Below, one piece after another: positions 55,601 through 64,000 of a stretch of DNA of 64,000 bases; the stretch's first letter is position 1, and each line of letters begins with the position of its first letter. The position numbers were made by a program, and so were the translations under genes. Origin of the DNA: Daphnia carinata (lineage: Eukaryota; Arthropoda; Branchiopoda; Diplostraca; Daphniidae); the NCBI RefSeq assembly GCF_022539665.2, contig NC_081332.1, positions 1,075,773-1,139,772 of the forward strand. The letters are read 5' to 3'. The notes beneath the pieces are model-generated. The model worked only from the letters and a program-made list of their open reading frames with translations, was not told where the DNA came from and searched no databases.

Positions 55601-58600
55601 CGATTGGTGCAGTACCTTTTATCATCACATTCGCTGCTAAGGCGCCTATATTGGGCGTCTTCAACAAACTGCCGGGCCAGCCGTCGAAATAAGACAGATC
55701 AATGTGCATGGAAAACATTCACACGGCAATTTTACAACCATATCAAAGACCAGAAATGATTTGTAGACCAGTCGTTCATCAATGCGCTATGAGGCCGCCA
55801 CTCCACGTTTCACCATTTCGCCCTGAGGTACGTCTACAAAATTATTCTTGTCCTTTAAATTTCACTCTCGGAATTCGATACCTAACTCATCCCTGGGATC
55901 ACCTTGCCGGCAGTAAGAATTTTCGAATGTCCATACCTAGAAGCATCTTCGAAAATTATTGTAGGTTAAAACATTCAAAATCATGACTAATTAATTAATA
56001 GGAATGTGTTACCAAAGATATTGTAATGTTACACGTCAAACGACGTTCCCTTGGTGCCGAAAACCTGAACTATCCTATCTTCTCCAAACAACCACCGCAG
56101 CTTTCCTTCTAGTAAGAAAGGCCCCGGCCAGGCCAGCAGCGAGTCCTGGGTGTGAATGTATTAACGGCTTTTTAAGATAAAATGACGAACCCCTAATCCA
56201 GTTCCCATTACCCTATGTTCCTGGCCAACTCGCCCAGACGCCGGTTGTAGGAATGGCCGCCTCCATTTCCACAAGAGAAACGACAAGGAACCCATGTGAC
56301 GAGAGGAAGGGAAGAAAAGCTAAAAAAAAAATGACAAACTACATAACTTTAAATGTATCTTAGGACACTAATCTGGATGTTTTGAACAAAGAACGCTTAC
56401 AGTAAAACTAATCCAAATTGCGAGAGATGGCACATGTGCTAAGACGAATGTAGAATGGGAAAAAGAATACCTTAACCATGGCGAAGATTAATCAGCATAA
56501 CGGGTGGTTGTAAACAACTTAATGGCAGCTTTTTCTTTGAAGGAATAGAAGACTTGTTACTAATGTAACTTTCCCAATTACTTAAGCAGGGTTAAATTAA
56601 TATGCAGGTGGAGTGTACAAGCCCAGGAATGAACACCTGCTTCATAGCTGAACAGTCTAAAAATGATATTGAAATTAACATCGTAGGACAAACACAGCAA
56701 CAACTCAAATGAAATTTCAACCTCCAGAAACGCAAGGGTGGAAATAAATCTCAATCCACAACTCCAGGCAATAATAATTTAGCTTCACCGGGAGATTGAC
56801 CGAAACCAACAGAAATATTAATACTCGTATGAAGAAGAGTAACCACTCAATTACGACCTTAAACATCACGATAACCATCCAGAAACACATTTCAGCGAGC
56901 CCATCTAAGCAACACCTTCATCAGCAGACAAACACCACAGGGACAAAATGCTCAAATGAAATTAGAAAACATGTAATTTTACAGAACAATTTCAGTGAAT
57001 GCGCAACAATAGTTACCAGTTTCTTAAAAAGTTTCTTACTATATTTATTTTTATCCATTACAGATAATTATGCCAATAATTCAAGACTAGAGCCCACATA
57101 TTGCAATGGGGTTCTTAGCAGAAAATATTAATCTCGATGTTTCGCTCTGAAGATCGAAAGCAATTAAACAAACCTGGACGAAATTACGTTGACGATGCTT
57201 TGTATTCAAACTATTTTACGTTCAGGCAGTTCTAGGCGGGAAGAAGTTCACAGCAAAGGGAATTGCTTTCCGCCCAACACATTTTGAAAGTTAATAACAT
57301 AATTAACTATTGGCTTTATAATTTATAAATGATAGTGCACTTAACGAAAAGCTAATACCTTTAATATAACTAATTACCGAATAGTTTTCCTGATTCCAAA
57401 GTGGGTAAGCCGAAATCCGCTCTTGCAGGACCAGGACAATGGCCAGAAGGCGTGTAAGCCATTGGCGAGTGCTGGTTCTTCACTGACAGATGAATGCTCT
57501 CCCTAGCTAATGAAGTAACCTTACCGGATGCCGCCATTTTGGACTATTTCGAAGGAGTGGGACAATGTTGCCAGATGTCGACCAATATTTGTTTTATTTT
57601 TATTCACGTTTACAAAATATCTTCAATACATACTTATTAATATTTATCTAGTGTACTGAAATTTTTTTAACCCAATACGATAAAAAAAATTTGCTTTACG
57701 TACGAGATCGTTAAAATTTAAAAATCTGATAGCGTCGAGTACGGCTAGCATGTGATGTACGGTGCCAAACTTGGACAGCCATGTGTGTGTCGAAGAATAG
57801 TTCTGCCAGAAGCTATCTTTGTAAGCAAGCTGTGGGTTTGTGCTTCTTAACATAATAAAGTGAAAGTTGTATGTTTACTTTTGTTCGAAAATTTCTAAAA
57901 AGGAACATCAACTAACACTCAGTTTATTCCTTTAGGTATGGTCATGTCAGCTCTACTTTTCTCTGGAAATTCCCAGTCTCCATTAACTTGCTCCATTAAC
58001 AAAATCATATTCGCGCCATCGAGGGGAGCTCCCGTGTTAAAAGGTAGGACAAGAAGAGCACATTTCACAATCTTAGAATAATTGGGTCGTGCTTCTCCCC
58101 AAAAAAGGAGGTAATTTTAACAGTATATCATTTTGACACCTAAAATTAGATCTTTTTTACAAGATGAAAGCAAATGAGATACAACTCATAACTAACGGTT
58201 ACGCGAGAAAAAAACTGATTTTCTAGAAAGCCAAACACATTTTGTCGAAGGTGGTTGGAGGACGCCTGCCGTGTGTTCCTCGTAAACGAAAAACGCCAAT
58301 GCATTTCCCTGTAACACAATGGTTTGAAATATCCATCATTCCCATCTGAAAGTAGAAACAATTAGATGATGGATGAAGTAATTCAAAGGTGAATATTTAC
58401 CGATCAATCATCTTCTATATAGGTTACGTGCCTTATAAAGAACGAAACCTTGCTCCAACCCATTGTCGAAAAAGGAGGATAAGACCTGTTTTGTAACCAG
58501 ACAAAATGACCGTGTCTCCCGCTTCATTTGTACAGGTAATTTTTGTATAAATATATCATGCCACGTTATTCTTAACAGCAGAACGTTGTGGTCAAGTACA

Positions 58601-58740
58601 GAGGTTACACCTGTGATATGTAGGAGTGACGGTGGTAGGCATAAGTTAAATTATTTGCTTTTTATCACCAAATGGACATGTTTATCCGTCTAAAAGTGAG
58701 CGTTTCTCTTCTTTGAATAACATTCACCCCAGGGCAAAAA
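55600..58740. repeat. Repeat block S3
   Basis: Third copy of the S-type mosaic. Its right end (58350-58740) matches the upstream region of ligase copy 2. A diverged module of about 200 bp is at about 56800-57005. The homology to S2 stops close to where a different small gene begins. Confidence 0.65.
58350..58740 (+). promoter_or_regulatory. Upstream region of the small secreted-protein gene, TATA-like box
   Basis: TATAAATATA at 58557-58566 sits in sequence shared with 45480-45870, where the equivalent box is CATAAATATATAG. Conservation of this stretch in front of two unrelated genes suggests a portable promoter. Confidence 0.5.
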
Positions 58741-58876
58741 ACACCATGTTTTCCAGCATGAAAATAGACTGAACCTTTTTAGACGTTTAGAAAGGTGCAC
58801 AATGGTAAACAGTTGCGTCCTCGGTACCAATAAGGCGAGACGTTGTTAGCTTGTTTGCAACCCAACAAGTGGACAC

Positions 58877-59140
58877 ATGCAGGTTCTTACGCTGTTGAAG
58901 GAAGAGAAGAGCAGGATGGCTTTTCGACTAGGAGGCCTTGTATTCCTGTCGTTGTGCATGACGATCGTTTTGACCAGTGGACTTCAGAATCCCGGCTCAT
59001 CAGCTCGCCGTCCCGAAGCTTTGTTTCAATCCCTGTTTCTGTGGACTTCAGCATTATTATGCTTTTACGATTGCTTAGTTATGATAGCAATCTATCGCAA
59101 CGCCGAAGTCAACATTAACCTGGAAGTGCACATCAAATGA
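58877..59140 (+). CDS. Small putative secreted or membrane protein, 87 aa (74 aa from the second ATG)
   Basis: Not a family I recognise. The frame from the second ATG (58916) opens with a good signal-peptide-like segment (MAFRLGGLVFLSLCMTIVLT). After a short Pro/Arg-rich linker there is a second hydrophobic stretch (LFLWTSALLCFYDCLVMIAIY, about residues 52-72 of the longer form). It stops at 59138-59140, and AATAAA follows at 59223-59228. The second ATG is the likelier start because it places the signal peptide at the terminus. Support is the combination of TATA-like box, signal peptide and polyadenylation signal; there is no homology evidence. Confidence 0.45.
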   Translation: MQVLTLLKEEKSRMAFRLGGLVFLSLCMTIVLTSGLQNPGSSARRPEALFQSLFLWTSALLCFYDCLVMIAIYRNAEVNINLEVHIK

Positions 59141-59240
59141 AACTAAATCTTGTGAATCCTCAAAAGTGAATTGAAGATTCATCTGAAATTCAACTCCAAT
59201 TTCAACCTGGACTACAAACGTGAATAAAACCACACGCGTA

Positions 59241-60002
59241 CGAATTGGTACGGTTAGTTATAGCACAAGATAATGTAAAAACAAAAGATTATTTTGTGAT
59301 ACCTGTGATCGATCAATCTCAGAATAAACAGATTTTGCCCTCGAAGAACAGTACATTCCACAGACTGGCCTCAACATATTAGGACTTTTGCTGAACACGA
59401 AAGCTTCATTTAAGCAACATAAATAGTAATGCAATCAGATTTACCATGGCCGAATTTCAAAGTGAATTCGCTCCATTTGCAGGTCGATGAAATCCATATA
59501 CAGCGATTGAGGGCTATTGTCAGAACTTGATGGATCAAACGGATGCCCTGCGGGCCTTAAGACACGTCGTGGTTGGTTTCAGCCGTTACATGTCACCAAC
59601 AGCGTCCGATAAGTGCGTGAAAGGATAGTCTGTGGCTCAAGGATATTCAAACCAGCTTTTACCATAGCTTGTTATGGAAAGTGTGTTCCTCCATGGCGAT
59701 GAATGATGGTCCACATTTTCGCTCAAATGAAGACAAAAGAAATCGGCCGAAACAGGAAGATCGTTCTTATTTTAATGAGTGATGAGGCAACTGTGAATAA
59801 GCGGCAATTAGCAACAATTTTCGAGAAAAAAAGAACATTGCGTAGAGCCTAAAAAAAGGGGAGAAAACATTGAAAAGGCGTATTTTTTGTACAATAAAGA
59901 CAGCAGCTGAAATAAATTCGCGAAACAATCTGTAGAGCAAAAAAAAAAAACGAGATGTAAAATACATTCTGGAAAGAGGTAGAAAAACATTAGCTCTTAA
60001 AT
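59241..60002. other. Intergenic stretch; no gene seen
   Basis: Contains only short frames and A-rich tracts. It would hold the 3' UTR of the minus-strand PLEKHM2-like gene. Confidence 0.4.
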
Positions 60003-62991
60003 CTAAATGGCCCTCAATAGCAAACTTTTATTGCGTAAGGTCGACGACGAGGCGGTTGAGAGAATTTCGCGAGGCCGTTTCGTCGCTCGCAGAAATTCTT
60101 CAAAGCTCTGTTTCGATTGGAAATACAAAATCCAATCGCCGGCTCCATCACTCGCTTCTCGATAATCAAGCTCCTAAAAATTCAAATTACATTAAATGAA
60201 TTACCTTCTAAAGATTAACATTTCCAACTCACAATCAAACAAAACGTATCCGTCAGGCTGATCATGATCACAGAGATCAAATCGAGCGGAGCTGAAGCGA
60301 CGGGCTGTTGTTGATCAGTGGATTGAAATAAAAAGACTTGCTGACGAGTGACGAGTACGCCGCAAGCGATTGGACTACTGTGCTGGACTGGCGAAGCGAC
60401 ATCCATCACGTTGTCCCAGACGAAAGAAGATTGTGATAGAGACGTCAGCCATTCAGTAGCTTCATTTTCCGAAGCTGCAGCTAAAAGTAAGGATTTCTCG
60501 TTACGGAATTGAAGTTCGATGGTGTGCGGTCGACGTGAATGAAAATTCCGACCATATCCTTTACATTCCTCTTCGCTGAGTGACATTGTCAGCACTGGAA
60601 CGCGGTCATTTGGCTGATTAAACTGGTACAACACACCATCTCTACGTGAATTTCATTCGGTTATTTAATGCGTTTAAAATGAAACGTATTTCTGATTGAT
60701 TTACTTGATGATAAAATAGCCAGCATGCCAAGATCGAGTGGTTGACCAGCGATACATTAAATGTCCAGATTTATTAGGACACGCACCTGGAGATATTTCG
60801 TGACTTTGCATGACGAAAGATTCTTCAAAGTACAACATTCCGATGTATTCGATATCAATTGGAGATTGCATGTCCTATAAAAGAGATAATTAATAACTTT
60901 TGAGTTAAAAATTCTTGTTTAAATTGTACTATCGAATGAGTGCCGTTTCGAATCCATTGGAGAACACGGGGTTGCCAATACGTTTGGCACTGAGACACTG
61001 ATTCCACGTAAACACATTGGCAGTCTTTGCGAATCCTTCTCACGTTGACATCTATCAAACTATTTAATCGGAAATAATAAATATGTATGTTTTTCCAAAA
61101 TTTTAGTATCATACCTGGCGGCCATTTGTAAATCAGCCGGATCAGCGAAATCTAAACAAAAGAGGCCACCATTTTCCGCTGATTTAGAACGCATCACGAT
61201 CACGGAATAATTACATTTCACCTAATAACAGATTGTTAAAGGCATCGACATGAATGAAAACAAACTATCATACCTTGACATCTTCCAAATCAATTAATTT
61301 ACATTTCCATACAATAGACGGACTGTTATCGAGGCTGGCGGTGCTCGATACAATATAAATAATCGTCGGGCTAATAACGAGTTGACTTGACAAAGGTATC
61401 CCCGAATAGAAATTCGTAAAACATTTAAAACTCTGTAAATGCAAAAATCAAGTTAGTAGAAAGTTTGACTTGATTTAATTAATTAGCGTACCTTGTAACG
61501 TTCGTTTGGATCCATTTCGACGGGCAAAGGAATAGTTTCAAACGAGTTTTCAACTTGAGGAACATCTTCAGTCACTAGGTCGTTATCAGAGACGTCCAGC
61601 AACTGTTTACTCAAATGTGGCAGGACGGGAACAAGATTCAAATCTTCCCATTTCTGTTTTGCCCAATCGAAAAATTGACGTTTATCTTTCGTTGATTTCT
61701 TAGGTTGTTCACCCATTAACAATTTCCTCCGAATCAACGCCTTTTGCAAGAACAGCATTTCAGGTGCAGCATGTTCCGTTTTGGCACCTTCTGGATCTTC
61801 TTGACCTTCTGGAACGCCCCGTTCTGCAATGGTCGGATACTTGGCCAACGTGGAAGCCGCATGATCGATAGCCAATTCGCTGTGATATCGACGCATCAAA
61901 GTCGTTCTATCTTCTACATAGCTGCTGATATTCAAATTGTTTTGGCTAGTGGCGTGCTGGAGAGACTCGTCGTACGGCCGTCGCATCATATCCTGATGGA
62001 ACGACACCCTCTTCTGCGTCGAAGAGCGCACATGTTGACTTTTAGCGCTGGTGCGTCGTTTGACTAATGGGCTCTTCATCACTGGCATCGTTGTCTTCTG
62101 TTCTCCTAAAAATGAATTGTCTTTCTTAGCGTTTGAGACATCAATGACGTCATCCACTTGCGCCCTTTCCATCGAGATTTCAGCGTTTTCTAATGGAGAT
62201 TCGCATGGTTCGTAATCGACTAGAAATCCGCTTGATGGCGGTTGATTAGCGTTGAGAAAAGCACTATCCTACGAAACAAAAAAATGCCAACGATTTTCAA
62301 ACGACAAAAAAGCAGAAACGAGAGAAAGCAAAGCAAAGAGATAAAAGCCTTACTAAAAGGAAATCAAAGCCAACATGTTCCAAACCGGAAACAAGGGTGA
62401 TGACCACTTGCAAAGACGTAGAGTCTCTGAGCAGAGCGTTGGGTAGATAATGTTCCGACAAATGTGACGGTCTATCTTCCAGCGTGGCCAGGAAAGCTTC
62501 GAGAACAGCCTCGTTTAGAGAAAGCAAAAGCCAAGCTCTCCCTGAACCAGACCGCGATGTAAATGAGAAGAAAAGTGTGTTTGCCAAATAGGTTTACCTT
62601 TGCTGATATTGTTAGCGGCGGAAGAAAGCTGGTTAATGAAAGAAAGAACAGAAGAAGGAAGAAGTGCAGCAAAGACGGGCCAATAACCGTTTTTTGGGAT
62701 ACGCAACCCATCGAGTAGCACGTGATCGAGAGCGTGAATCAGACGTGCCGCAACGTTAATTTCGTAGCGTTTGCAACCACCAGGACAAGAAATACAAAGC
62801 TGAACCTAACGTACACGGCAAAACAACACGACAACAAGAAAATAAGGCCTCTGCGGTCCAGTTAAACGAGAATTACGCCCCTTTTCCGTCCACTTAACTG
62901 TTGTAGATATTGAATTGTTTAAATAGGTCATTACCTCTTTCACGGCGTCTCCTAAAATCACTAGCAACCGACTGTTGTTCGACGGATTCAT
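60003..62991 (-). CDS. PLEKHM2: PLEKHM2/SKIP-like protein: RUN domain plus PH domain, lysosome-kinesin adaptor
   Basis: In vertebrates this protein is recruited to lysosomes by Arl8 and links them to kinesin-1. Ten exons join in phase: 62991-62935, 62805-62598, 62541-62354, 62268-61492, 61432-61274, 61221-61115, 61059-60930, 60874-60705, 60641-60233 and 60173-60003. They give about 791 residues, shorter than the roughly 1000 of human PLEKHM2 because the central disordered part is reduced. The RUN domain lies in the first 155 or so residues (RLIHALDHVLLDGL, RAWLLLSLNEAVLEAFL, LVSGLEHVGFDF). The C-terminal half holds the PH domain, with GYFIIKDGVLYQF and a terminal EATEWLTSL helix, and then a conserved ELDYREASDGAGDWILYF-type end. 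The start at 62991 follows an open exon, so additional 5' sequence is possible. Confidence 0.9.
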
Positions 62992-64000
62992 ATCATCTCT
63001 TGCTTGTGCAGAAACCTGTAAGTGCAAAAGCAGACCGCGTTTACAGGTGTGCCTCATTTGAATTTCATAGGGATGACTACCATCTAGTGATGAAATAATA
63101 AATTAATGCCAAGAATCGTGAGAAAAAAGTTTGTTTCTGGTATTTTCGGTAAAAGTATAATTTCTCTTCAGTCGTCCTTGAAATTACCTTACCTGGAAAG
63201 GTGAAATCTTTGGGGATAGTTGATTGGCTTACTAAGAGTGTACTCACAACCTAAATAAAGGTCAAAAACAGTTGTTTAGAATACATTAGCAAATGCTCGT
63301 AAAATGTGATATTAAATATTCGTTGCCATAACCTAATGGAATTCTACACATCTTGAAAGCATTTAAAGTGATACAGTTGTCAAGAATGACATGACACCAG
63401 GAAGTGAGTATCAAGTAGTCAGCTTACTTGACTAACCAACCGGAATAGACATGAAATTGATATGTCAATGAGTCAGGTAACTTTTGGAGATACCATAACC
63501 AACCATAGAGCAGGTTTATTTCACACTAGCGATTGACACTCTCTTACACGTGATTTTTTACACCTGAGAGGATTAAGTATGCACAATCCAAATCTCGATA
63601 ACTTGTTCTGGCCATTTCAAAACGGGTGGCCGTACAATAGGCACAAAACGATTTTATTATCATGTTAATTAGTACTAAGAACGTAACTTACTTGTAATTA
63701 TAGAAGCACGACAGCTGAACGGAGGTAACTTGCAGAAAGTTCTTTTTGTCGAATAACTTTAGGCGTACTGTGTTGTTGACTATAACTCGCCATTGTTTTT
63801 CTCCCACCCAAGGGGTGTGAAACGGCCCTCCCTACTTTCAAATCAACTATTGGTTTAGAAAATCACCGCTAGATGTCTAGAACAAAGCGCGGGAAATTCG
63901 AAACAGTCTCATAAATAGATAATAAAAATAATATATAACTAAAATCGTGTGAATTTGGCTTTTTATATAATGAAAACACACACACACTATCCGAGTGGTT
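62992..64000. other. 5' flank of the PLEKHM2-like gene; nothing else recognised
   Basis: Probably holds 5' UTR exons (an acceptor-like site at 63016-63018 on the minus strand) and the promoter. No further gene was found before the window edge, where a short CA repeat occurs. Confidence 0.4.

Overview
The window is arthropod nuclear DNA, most probably a branchiopod crustacean of the Daphnia type. This is inferred from very short GT-AG introns (about 50-80 nt), AATAAA polyadenylation signals, and closest remembered matches to insect and vertebrate orthologues (an Rsf1 splicing factor, ZW10, importin alpha of the KPNA2 type, aftiphilin, PLEKHM2). No bacterial gene organisation is present.

The left third (1-19 kb) is a compact, gene-dense housekeeping stretch. 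It holds the 3' end of an aftiphilin gene (+), a Golgi carbohydrate sulfotransferase (-), an Rsf1-like RRM/RGG splicing factor (+), ZW10 (-) and an importin alpha (+). A tandem duplicate of the importin alpha locus follows and has decayed to a pseudogene. A foldback MITE with a 5-bp target-site duplication sits next to it. Then comes an adenylate-forming acyl-CoA ligase (4CL/luciferase-like) with 12 exons.

The middle (about 19-59 kb) is a repeat-rich accessory region built from large, diverged segmental copies. Unit 1 (about 16.4-23.7 kb) and unit 2 (about 45.9-53.3 kb) each contain an acyl-CoA ligase, a non-coding polyadenylated unit with a minisatellite, a cluster of five tRNA-like sequences, and a relic of a secreted coiled-coil gene. 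An intact member of that coiled-coil family lies at 27.6-28.8 kb, next to a sixth tRNA-like element. Three further homologous blocks lie at about 25.5-27.2, 42.7-45.9 and 55.6-58.7 kb.

Inside this region is the most striking object: an uninterrupted 12.75-kb reading frame (29845-42597, 4250 aa). Its N-terminal half resembles the TcB (SpvB/FG-GAP) part of bacterial insecticidal Tc toxins, and it continues into an RHS/YD-repeat shell like TcC. After the RHS core it carries a hydrophobic repeat domain, two polybasic proprotein-convertase-like sites and a Cys-containing tail. It ends in a eukaryotic polyadenylation signal. It looks like a domesticated, laterally acquired TcB-TcC-like fusion, though this needs homology searching to establish.

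The right end (59-64 kb) returns to ordinary genes. There is a small putative secreted/membrane protein that shares its upstream region with the second ligase, and a PLEKHM2/SKIP-like RUN-PH gene on the minus strand. Exon structures given here were worked out by hand from open frames, GT-AG boundaries and phase, so single-exon errors are possible.
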